Position numbers and translations under genes: made by a program. Source: Spirochaetaceae bacterium (lineage in GTDB: Bacteria; Spirochaetota; Spirochaetia; B11-G9). Taken from it: a stretch of 9,210 bases of DNA. A model generated the notes under the pieces. It was given only the letters and a program-made list of their open reading frames with translations, had not been told where the DNA came from and searched no databases. Location of the stretch: contig DAOWMA010000054.1 in the NCBI GenBank assembly GCA_030643345.1, positions 1-9,210 on the forward strand. Reading direction: 5' to 3'. Position 1 is the first letter of the stretch. Every line of letters starts with the position of its first letter. Of the stretch, positions 1-7,400 are shown one piece after another.

Positions 1-1074
1 AAAGGCACTTTGTCCGGTAATATAAGCCTCATGGCTGATTCCTGCTTTTCTGTATGCCTCAATAAGCCCAGGGGAATTGACATAACTTGTTACAGTCATT
101 GGTTTTCCACCTTTCTCACCTTTTACAAGAACCTGGAAAGCCCCCTCTTCTGTAATTAGACCCTTTTCAATAACCTCTTCGATCTCTTCCCTGTATTTAG
201 GTGCTGCAGGAGCGTGTTCTATAACCAGGTCAAAAGGAGTATATTTTATCCCTTTGTATTCTCTCTCTTCCTTAGAAAGAAAACCCATATTATAGAGAGC
301 CTGAGAGAGCTCTACATGGGGTCCTCCATATCGGAAAACAATGTTCTTTACACCTTTAAGACAGGTCCTGGAATTAATCCCCATAGTTATAGGTTCTTCA
401 TGATTGTGGTCCACCATACGTATCTCTTTATCTATTCCAGGGAATTTCATCATAACAGGATTTGCAAATGGTTCTGTACTAACATGTTTTCCATTCTGGA
501 AACGGATAGGATCAAGACTCATATCTTCAAACGCTACGTCCGGTGACCACCAGAATGGTATGAATTTCTTTGCCCATACTCCCTCATAAACATTTATCTC
601 TATAGATTCAACCGAATCAAACATCTCTGCAATTTCACGGACCAAAACGTTAACAAGTCCAGGCGCAGAGCCTGTATTTGTAATAGCCAGAGTACCTGCT
701 TTTTTAAACTTACTGTCCATTTCTGTAAACATGTATCGTGTAGCTTCAACTTCATCCATTCCATCAATTTCTGTCATACAGAGATCCTGATAGTCGGCTT
801 TTAGTTCCAGTGCAGCTTCCATTACAGTCATATTAAAACTAATAGGAAGACCGTTAACTATAATATCAACACCCTCTCCTATTTTTACAATATCGCTTAC
901 ATCCTTTGCATTTACCCGTACAGCTACTGCTTTGGAGAGATCTGCTGCAAGAATTTCAGCTGCTTTCATATCATAATCTGCACATATAATTTTTTTAACT
1001 TTGGGTTCTTTTTCCAGGAGTCTGGCTACAGCACTCCCTTGAGCTCCTGTACCTATTACTAATACTGTTTTCAT
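1..1074 (-). CDS. Saccharopine dehydrogenase-like oxidoreductase, paralogue B (3' end cut by window edge)
   Basis: An open frame runs from the ATG at 1074-1072 to the left edge without a stop, giving 358 residues; by comparison with its neighbour about 50 C-terminal residues are missing. The N-terminus is a Rossmann fold with GxGxxG at residues 8-13 (GTGAQG) and an acidic ADYD after the second strand, as in the NAD(P)-binding domain of the saccharopine dehydrogenase family. The family-like NTGSAPG loop is at about 133-139, followed by FIPFWWSP (171-178) and VDHNHEEP (221-228). It aligns end to end with the upstream gene at roughly half of positions, so the two are tandem paralogues. Its ATG overlaps the upstream stop (ATGA, 1071-1074) and its own ribosome site is weak, so translational coupling is likely. 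The substrate is unknown; the family includes lysine/saccharopine, carboxynorspermidine and opine-type enzymes. The family call is firm; the reaction is not. Confidence 0.85.
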   Translation of the reverse strand, partial: MKTVLVIGTGAQGSAVARLLEKEPKVKKIICADYDMKAAEILAADLSKAVAVRVNAKDVSDIVKIGEGVDIIVNGLPISFNMTVMEAALELKADYQDLCMTEIDGMDEVEATRYMFTEMDSKFKKAGTLAITNTGSAPGLVNVLVREIAEMFDSVESIEINVYEGVWAKKFIPFWWSPDVAFEDMSLDPIRFQNGKHVSTEPFANPVMMKFPGIDKEIRMVDHNHEEPITMGINSRTCLKGVKNIVFRYGGPHVELSQALYNMGFLSKEEREYKGIKYTPFDLVIEHAPAAPKYREEIEEVIEKGLITEEGAFQVLVKGEKGGKPMTVTSYVNSPGLIEAYRKAGISHEAYITGQSAF

Positions 1075-2294
1075 TTCAATCTTGCAGAAATATTCTGATC
1101 CACAGTAAGATCAAGCTTTGAAGCTTCTTCCAGATAGTATGATCTCTCTGCTGTCTCCAATACTTCAGGAGGGTATGCACCCTTTGTTTCAATAACATTA
1201 TTTACAAACATTTTTGTAAAAAGGAATGCTGCCTGTCCTGTCATGTATGATTCATGTGTGATATTGGCTTTTTCAAATGCTTCAATAAGACCAGGTCCAT
1301 TAATAAAACAATCAATTCTGGTAGCCTTACCATCTTTCTGACCATCTACACGAACCCTAAAGGCACCCTCTTCACTTACCATTCCTTCATCAATTACTGC
1401 CTTAATTTCATCTGGATACTTGGGTGCAGGAGGAGTCAGTTTTGAGATTATATCCATAGGAACAATTTTTGTTCCCTTAACATCAATCTCTTCATCAGAA
1501 AGGAGACCCATTTTGTAAAGGTCCTGAGCCAGTTCCAGACCGGGACCACCATAACGGAAGTTTACTTTTTTAACACCCTTAAGCACTTTATCTGATAGAA
1601 GACCCATAGTTACAGGTTCTTCATGTTCATGATCTACAGTTCTTCTCTTACCATCCATATATGGGAAATTTTCCATTCTTGGATCGTTGAAAGGATCGGA
1701 TCTTTTAAACTCGCCATTTTCATAACGAATTGGTTTAGCCGCCATGTCACCGAAAGCTGTTTCAGGAGACCACCAGAATGGTATGAATTTTTTAGACCAG
1801 ATACCGTCATAAACAGTAATTTCAATTTCATCACAGCTATCCAGCTGCTCAACAGCTTCTCTTGTAACAACATTTGCAATACCAGGAGCTGATCCTGTGT
1901 TAAAAAGTGCAGTAAGCCCCTTTGCCTTAAACTTTTCATCATAACTGAAAGCTCTTTCAACAGCTTCAACAAAACCGACATCAGAAACAGGACCGGATGC
2001 CATATCCTGATAACAGGCACCAACTTCCAGAGCAGCTTCAAGTACATTTACGTTAAAATCAGGGGCAAGTCCGTTAACTATTAGCTCTGCACCCTGGGCC
2101 GCAGCAATTATGTCCTCTTTATTCCTGGCATTAACCTTAACACCTTTAGCTTTTGAAAGAGTCTTTTCCATCTCACTGGCAGCTTTCTCATCATAGTCCG
2201 CACAGATAATTTCTTCAATTAATGGCTCTTCATTAAGCCTTTTTGCAATAGTGCTTCCCTGTGCACCTACACCTATTACCATTACCTTTTTCAT
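1071..2294 (-). CDS. Saccharopine dehydrogenase-like oxidoreductase, paralogue A
   Basis: This is a complete 407-residue protein, predicted cytoplasmic. I place the start at the ATG at 2294-2292, because a GGGAG site lies 6 nt upstream and the protein then begins directly with the first Rossmann strand (MKKVMVIGVGAQG). An ATG at 2336 would add 14 residues with no family character. GxGxxG is at residues 8-13, ADYD at about 32-35, NTGSAPGIANV at about 132-142, FIPFWWSP at 170-177, VDHEHEEP at 220-227 and FRYGGP at about 246-251. The aromatic and His/Glu-rich motifs are shared with the paralogue downstream and are candidates for the substrate pocket. It should catalyse an NAD(P)-linked oxidation or reduction of an amino/imino acid or opine-like compound; which one cannot be told. 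It leads a two-gene unit and lies downstream of the symporter on the same strand. The two paralogues could be separate enzymes for successive steps or subunits of a heteromer. Confidence 0.88.
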   Translation of the reverse strand: MKKVMVIGVGAQGSTIAKRLNEEPLIEEIICADYDEKAASEMEKTLSKAKGVKVNARNKEDIIAAAQGAELIVNGLAPDFNVNVLEAALEVGACYQDMASGPVSDVGFVEAVERAFSYDEKFKAKGLTALFNTGSAPGIANVVTREAVEQLDSCDEIEITVYDGIWSKKFIPFWWSPETAFGDMAAKPIRYENGEFKRSDPFNDPRMENFPYMDGKRRTVDHEHEEPVTMGLLSDKVLKGVKKVNFRYGGPGLELAQDLYKMGLLSDEEIDVKGTKIVPMDIISKLTPPAPKYPDEIKAVIDEGMVSEEGAFRVRVDGQKDGKATRIDCFINGPGLIEAFEKANITHESYMTGQAAFLFTKMFVNNVIETKGAYPPEVLETAERSYYLEEASKLDLTVDQNISARLK

Positions 2295-2300
2295 TTTATT

Positions 2301-2305
2301 CTCCC
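2301..2305 (-). promoter_or_regulatory. Shine-Dalgarno site that fixes the start of paralogue A
   Basis: The minus strand reads GGGAG at this position, 6 nt before the ATG at 2294-2292. No comparable site precedes the in-frame ATG at 2336. This decides for the shorter 407-residue protein. Confidence 0.8.
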
Positions 2306-2521
2306 ATATAATTATTGTTTTTTGTTTCTCTAACAATGAAGATACAACTTATGTAGATTTATATGTCTATTTGTACAATAATGATTTTTTATTTTAAGCT
2401 TTCTGAAAGTGTTATTGAAAATCAGTTCTATCTTCCTGAATTTTAAAAAAAGTACAAATAGAAATCTATTTCGATCCCACCTCAGAAGGTAACTAACGAT
2501 AAAACACAATGTTATGTGCCA

Positions 2522-2536
2522 CGGAAAATGTTTCCG
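2522..2536. repeat. Perfect 15-bp dyad (CGGAAA-ATG-TTTCCG)
   Basis: Two 6-bp arms, 2522-2527 and 2531-2536, are perfect inverted repeats around ATG. The dyad lies upstream of the dehydrogenase pair and downstream of the symporter terminator. It may be an operator for a dimeric regulator or a small stem in a leader RNA. The sequence alone does not separate these. Confidence 0.45.
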
Positions 2537-2544
2537 CCCGTCCT

Positions 2545-2573
2545 GACCCGATTGATACCGATCCAATACAGTC
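2545..2573. repeat. Imperfect inverted repeat / candidate leader hairpin
   Basis: GAC at 2545-2547 pairs with GTC at 2571-2573, and ATTG at 2551-2554 pairs with CAAT at 2564-2567, with a 3x3 internal loop between them. An alternative inner pairing (GAT with ATC around a CGGT loop on the minus strand) is also possible. It adjoins the perfect dyad at 2522-2536, so the minus-strand transcript ahead of the dehydrogenases could fold here. It matches no riboswitch class that I recognise. Confidence 0.3.
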
Positions 2574-2585
2574 GGCATATAAATA

Positions 2586-2612
2586 CCTCTCTGCCCTTTG
2601 CAGACAGAGAGG
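2586..2612 (-). terminator. Terminator-like hairpin after the symporter gene
   Basis: The arms at 2586-2593 and 2605-2612 are perfect 8-bp complements (CCTCTCTG and CAGAGAGG). In the minus-strand RNA the stem extends by three more pairs (U-G, C-G, U-G) to a GCAAA loop. It begins 8 nt after the symporter stop codon and is followed by a U-rich but interrupted tail (UAUUUAUA). The wobble pairs favour the minus-strand RNA. It may terminate fully or only partly, which would lower expression of the dehydrogenases relative to the symporter; it could also protect the 3' end of the symporter mRNA. Confidence 0.6.
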
Positions 2613-2620
2613 CATATAAT

Positions 2621-4255
2621 TTATTCAGATTTATTCAAATTTTTCAGCTGTGCTTTGGCTGCCTTAAAGTACCAGGCAATAAGGGCCAGAGGTCCAACAA
2701 TACACATAATCCCAAAAATCCAGTTAAAAACATCCCATACCATATTATGCCTCCTTCTCTGCAACGGTTTCTTTACCGAGAGCGTTTGCAACAGGTATAT
2801 AACCAATACTATCGGAGTTATGATTAAAATTCCATATTCCTGCCACAGTTCTATGTTACCAATTTTAATTACATACACTTCCCAGTCTTCGCTCCATACT
2901 CCAAAAAAGTTTGTCCATACATACCAGATAAGCGAAGCTATAAGACCAAAGCCCGTTGCCAGTGTTCCTGCAATCTTTTTCGGTGTTTTCTTTGAAAAAG
3001 TACCGAAGTATACAGGTATTAAGGCTGTAGTTACTATAATAGTTGCCTGGAAAACCCATACCTCCATAATACGCTCAAAGGTAAAAGCAAGCCAAATGGA
3101 GAGCGCTGCACTTACAAGCATGGCGTACTTTGTTACCATCTCCACCTTCTTATCAGAAGCGTTTGGATTGATTAAACCCTTATAAAGGTCAAATCCAACA
3201 ACACCACCTGCAACAAGAAAGTATGAATCTGCAGTAGACATTGCTGCTGCCAGAACTCCTGCAACAAAGACACCCAGAAGACCTACAGGCAGATACTGCC
3301 CAACTATGGCAAACAGTGCTTCATTTGCTTCAACTTCAGGAATAATACCAAGCCCAATTGCTGCTGCACCAAGAATTCCAAGGAAAGTTACTGCCCAGTC
3401 AAATGCCAGCCACATAGGAATACCAACAACAAAAGCTTTTTTAATTTCTTTAGGACCTGCTGCTGCAAACATTCTCTGAAAGAAGGCAGGCTCTGCAAGA
3501 ACTGCAAATGCTGTAACTGAGTAGGCAACAAGGGTCCATGGGGTTAAATACCCGGCACCGACACTGAAGTAATAACCTGCATCTTCCACACTGCCTGTCC
3601 ATTCTACAAGGCCGGCAAAAACATTCTCAAATCCGCCTATGGCATTCCATCCTATAATAAGGGCAATACCGACAGTTATCATCATTGAAACAAACTGTAT
3701 AAAATCAGTAAATGTTACAGCCCATAAACCACCTGTCCATGTATAAACAAGGATAACCGCAGCACCAATAAGAGTTCCCCAGAAAAATGGTATTCCGGCA
3801 ATCATATGAAGAATAAAACCAATACCCATCATCTCCATCGTGTTTGTCGAATAGAGAAAAGATGCGACTGATGTCATAACTCCTGCAGGTTTTCCATACT
3901 TTTTAAAAGCAATCTCCTGCATAGTTGTTCCCTCTGGAAATGCCTTCTTGAACTTTGGCGCCAGAACAGCCATTACAGCATATAAGACTGTATATGGTAA
4001 GGAATAAGCAAAAAATGCTGAGATACCTTCATAAAATCCTACTTCCGAAGTTCCAAAAAGAGTATCCAGACCATAAAATGTGGATACCAGGGTCCCAACC
4101 AACAGCGGAGCTGTCAGGCTTCGACCTGCCATAAAGTAATCATCAAAATTTTTCTGTTTCTTTGAAACATAGAACCCGATGAAGATCATGAAAGCGACAT
4201 AGCCAAGAATAATAAGCCAATCGACTACATGAAGTTGAACAATAATTTCATCCAT
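2621..4255 (-). CDS. Sodium:solute symporter (SSS family)
   Basis: This is a 544-residue polytopic inner-membrane protein with about 13-14 hydrophobic segments, the first at residues 10-30. Hallmarks of the SSS family are visible: DDYFMAGRS at 38-46, TWTGGLWAVTFTDFIQ at about 172-187, FFQRMFAA at 258-265 and GVLAAAMSTADS at 333-344. Within that last motif, S340/T341 correspond to the conserved hydroxyl pair of the Na2 site known from vSGLT. It should couple Na+ entry to uptake of a small solute; the family covers sugars, proline, pantothenate, sialic acid and carboxylates, and I cannot tell which applies. Length is normal for the family and nothing appears broken. The start is firm: GGAGG at 4262-4266, 6 nt before the ATG at 4255. 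The gene is divergent from the large regulator, which suggests control by it, and it lies upstream of the dehydrogenase pair, suggesting it brings in their substrate or a precursor. Confidence 0.92.
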   Translation of the reverse strand: MDEIIVQLHVVDWLIILGYVAFMIFIGFYVSKKQKNFDDYFMAGRSLTAPLLVGTLVSTFYGLDTLFGTSEVGFYEGISAFFAYSLPYTVLYAVMAVLAPKFKKAFPEGTTMQEIAFKKYGKPAGVMTSVASFLYSTNTMEMMGIGFILHMIAGIPFFWGTLIGAAVILVYTWTGGLWAVTFTDFIQFVSMMITVGIALIIGWNAIGGFENVFAGLVEWTGSVEDAGYYFSVGAGYLTPWTLVAYSVTAFAVLAEPAFFQRMFAAAGPKEIKKAFVVGIPMWLAFDWAVTFLGILGAAAIGLGIIPEVEANEALFAIVGQYLPVGLLGVFVAGVLAAAMSTADSYFLVAGGVVGFDLYKGLINPNASDKKVEMVTKYAMLVSAALSIWLAFTFERIMEVWVFQATIIVTTALIPVYFGTFSKKTPKKIAGTLATGFGLIASLIWYVWTNFFGVWSEDWEVYVIKIGNIELWQEYGILIITPIVLVIYLLQTLSVKKPLQRRRHNMVWDVFNWIFGIMCIVGPLALIAWYFKAAKAQLKNLNKSE

Positions 4256-4306
4256 TCATTTCCTCCAATAATATTTTTCAAATCCAATTCTCAGTTATCT
4301 TACTAA

Positions 4307-4312
4307 ATCATA
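4307..4312 (-). promoter_or_regulatory. Candidate -10 box of the symporter promoter
   Basis: The minus strand reads TATGAT here (5 of 6 matches to TATAAT), which would give an RNA start near 4300 and a leader of about 45 nt. No good -35 box lies 17 nt upstream; that position is occupied by the tandem repeat at 4320-4340. A weak -35 combined with repeats just upstream of the -10 box is what one expects of an activator-dependent promoter. Confidence 0.4.
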
Positions 4313-4319
4313 CATATAA

Positions 4320-4340
4320 TAAGTATAGACTAAGTATAGA
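4320..4340. repeat. Tandem 10-bp direct repeat at 11-bp spacing, candidate SARP/OmpR-type operator
   Basis: TAAGTATAGA occurs at 4320-4329 and again, identically, at 4331-4340, so the period is 11 bp, about one helical turn. On the minus strand the repeats end 7 bp before the candidate -10 box TATGAT. Regulators with the OmpR-type winged helix plus BTAD (SARPs such as ActII-ORF4 and DnrI) are known to bind direct repeats at 11-bp spacing placed about 8 bp upstream of the -10 box. The adjacent divergent gene encodes exactly such a DNA-binding module. That it binds here is inferred. Confidence 0.55.
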
Positions 4341-4375
4341 TTAGCTATTTATGTACCAGAGTTCTTACACATGTC

Positions 4376-4384
4376 TGATATAAT
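4376..4384 (+). promoter_or_regulatory. Extended -10 promoter of the STAND-BTAD regulator gene
   Basis: TG-A-TATAAT is an extended -10 element with a perfect hexamer at 4379-4384; no recognisable -35 box is at the right distance, which is tolerated for extended -10 promoters. The RNA would start near 4391 and have a leader of about 73 nt. That leader carries long T runs (ten at 4408-4417) and a small CAGT/ACTG dyad at 4434-4448. Confidence 0.5.
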
Positions 4385-4463
4385 ATAAATATTCAACTGA
4401 TTTTTAATTTTTTTTTTGATTTTTGCAATTGACCAGTAAAATAAACTGTCATATTCTGGATTC

Positions 4464-7400
4464 ATGGCTAACAACATTACAAACAGATTAATCCATAGTA
4501 ATTTTACTATTCCAAAACTTCATAATGTACTTAACAGAGGAAGGCTTACTAATTTACTGGAAAAACATTCAGATCGTAAGCTTATTCTTGTTCATGGAAA
4601 AGCAGGTCAGGGCAAATCAACTATAATTGCAGATTTTATTCGGAAAAAAGATACAAAAATCAGTTGGCTACGTTTAGAAAAGGCTGAGATTAATCCGGCA
4701 CTACTACTGGAAAAATTATACTTTGCCGTATGTGAATTATTTCCAGATGAATCCGATACAAATAACTTTGAAAAAAATAAATTAACAATTCAAAACCTAA
4801 TAAACAGGTTCAACACAATTAATCCAAGCCCTGTTTATATTATTTTAGATGATTTTCAGAATATAAATCAATCTAAAGAAGCCTGCACTATAATAAATCA
4901 GCTCATTGATGTTATTCCACCTGAAATTCATCTGATTATCTTATCAAGAGCATACCCAAAACTATTACTTTCAAATATCCGTAGTCAAAAAGAACTATTT
5001 GAACTATTTGATAAAGATCTGGCATTTACAGAAGAGGATGTACAGCTTCTTCTTTCAGATATATATAAGCTGGAGATTGATTCTGATAAAATAAAAGAAA
5101 TCTGCAGAACAATCGATGGATGGATAACAGGATATATTTTCCTTTTTGAAAAACTTGATTGTACAGAAGACAAACAGGAACAGTATGATATTATTGAAGA
5201 CTTGATAGAAAATTCTTATTTATCTGAGGCTGAAGAGTTTTTTGATGAACAAATTTTCTCCAACTGTTCCGATGAGATTAAAAACCAGCTTTTAAAACTC
5301 AGTTTTTTTGATATACTTACACCTCAGCTTATTGAAAAAATTATTGGAGAGAACGGACAGACCCTTCTAAGTAATTTTGAATCCAACGGGTATTTTATAT
5401 GTATTATAGATAGAAAAAATTACTACTACAGCTTTCACCCCCTTTTTCAAAATGTATTGCAAAATCACTCAGACAGTCTTGGTTCTGATGAAATTTCAGA
5501 AATACTCAGAATAGGAGCTGACTTTTACAAGGGAACAGAAGATTACGAGAAGGCAATTTTCAATCTGATAAGATTAGGCAGCAATAAAGAAGCCAGAAAT
5601 ATCTTTATTGTTTATGCAGAAAAATTACTTGATCAGTCAAAATACAGAAGGATCCAGCGGATTTTGGATTTTTTCCCGGACGACTTACTTAAAAGCGACA
5701 TGTTTCTTGATTATTACAGTGTAATTGCTGAAAATCTTAGAAATCCGTCCTCTACCCGTAAAAGATTCCCGAAACTTCTTATCTATTTTAAAAAAATCAA
5801 GGACTACGACAGACAGGCAAGAATATATTCTATTCTGCTTGCTAATTATTTCTTTTACCAGGACAGCAAAGAACTTGTTGTTGCAACAGCTACAGAAGCT
5901 GAAGAGTTTCTAATTGCTTCCAGAGAAATGCTGTCAGAAAGCAGAAAAGAAATTCTTCAGGCGTTAATTCCAATTGGTCAGGATTGGAAAACTCCTGTTG
6001 ATGATACAGCCTTCGAAAATGTAATGATGGCAGAGGAAACTTCAATGAGGTTTAATAACCATGAAGCATTTTTATGTTCAAGACTTGTTCTTTCAAGAAA
6101 ATATATTCAGAGGGGAGAGTTCAAAGCAGCAAACACTCTTTTAGAAAAAACAAAAGAACTTTTTGATACGAGGCACAGAGACCATCCCTATAATTCTTTG
6201 GTTAGTTTTTATCTTGGTGACACATTCTTTTACCTTGGGGACATCTACAAGGCCATTCAGAATGTGCAGGAGGCTCTGACTCACGCCAGTGAGGATTTTT
6301 CATTTCGACCCTACCTCGAACAAAACCTGATCCTTTATCATCTCTATTTAGATAAGTACGAACCTGCAGAACTGCTGCTTAAAAACTCAAATCAAAATGA
6401 AAAATATGAAAACCTGTATCTAAAATATTTTAGATCTTACCTTCTGCCTTTACTGAATGCCTATAGACAGGGTAATCGTAGAAGAACAGATTATTTTTGT
6501 AAAAGATTGATGGATGAAGAAAACAAACAAATTCTGGACAGTGACTTCCCCTATAGTTATATCCAACTTATTGAAGTAAATATTATGTTGGAACATTTCA
6601 AAGTAGCAGGAGAACTACTTGATAAAATTGAAAAAAATATATCAGAAGAGTATAGTCCCTACTCTACAGCAACAATGCATGCTCTAAAAGGACTACTGCT
6701 TTATCTTCAAAATAGAGAGAAAGAATCTTCACTGCAATTTGAAAAGATGGACATAATATTATCAGAAAAGGGGTATCGGAATCTGGACATATGCAGCCCG
6801 GAATTTCTTGATAAAATTTCTGAAATCTCCAGATTTAAGTATTTCTCAGATTTTCCAAGATTAAAATCAAGAGTAGTAGCAAGCATTATAAGGAAAAAAG
6901 AGTATATACTGGAAATAAAGACTCTGGGTACCTTTAGTTTATATATCAAAGGAAGAGAATTAGCTCCATCAGGTTTAATGAGTCAAAAGCGAGTTGTCGA
7001 TCTTTTAAAACTTCTCATAATATACCGGAAAAACGGTATCCTTAAAGAGATGATTTATGAGCCTTTCTGGCCTAAATATTCCAGTAAAAGTGCAAGGGAC
7101 AACCTTAATACAATTATCTACCGATTACGTAATATACTGGGAAAAGAAAACACTATATTACTTACCGATTCCAACACTATTGGATTTAAACCAGGTAGTA
7201 CAATCACAGATGTAGACCGATTCCTTGAATTCTTAAATCTTGCAGATACTGCTGAACGGCAAAATGAACCCGGGACTGCAGCAGAGATGTACAGTAAAGG
7301 ATTGGAAATATATAAAGGTGATTTTCTGGAAAGTGATATCTATTCTGATTATATCCGTGATGAGAGAGAACATCTAAAGCAGAAATACAGATCATCACTT

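Larger units (their letters stand above)
2295..2620. other. 326-bp gap between symporter and dehydrogenase genes
   Basis: No convincing gene lies here. An 82-codon minus-strand frame (2330-2578) overlaps the hairpin region, has a low-complexity basic/hydrophobic composition and no good ribosome site. The part nearest the dehydrogenases (about 2300-2460) is very AT-rich; the part nearest the symporter (2516-2576) is clearly richer in G+C and carries two dyads, annotated separately. I found no sigma-70 promoter with both boxes at good spacing. The dehydrogenases are therefore either read through from the symporter or use a promoter I cannot identify. The length suggests a regulated leader. Confidence 0.5.

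Noticed and set aside
214..589. Plus-strand open frames of 110 and 61 codons near the left edge
   Set aside because: Both are antisense to paralogue B, whose minus-strand frame is open to the edge and matches its neighbour residue by residue.
2350..2370. TATGT repeated at 12-bp spacing upstream of the dehydrogenases as a second regulator site
   Set aside because: Only five bases are exactly repeated in very AT-rich DNA, the spacing is 12 not 11 bp, and the unit does not match the repeat at 4320-4340.
2505..2521. Sigma-54-like promoter on the minus strand (perfect TGGCAC at 2516-2521)
   Set aside because: The -12 element reads TTGT rather than TTGC and is one base too far; the fixed spacing of sigma-54 promoters makes this unlikely to work. 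The CACA/TGTG arms nearby also do not fit a CRP site.
2330..2578. 82-codon minus-strand open frame between symporter and dehydrogenases
   Set aside because: No ribosome site, low-complexity basic/hydrophobic composition, no family features, and it overlaps the dyads of the intergenic segment.
2598..3185. 195-codon plus-strand open frame
   Set aside because: It is antisense to the symporter gene, whose frame is well supported by SSS motifs; composition is that of a shadow frame.
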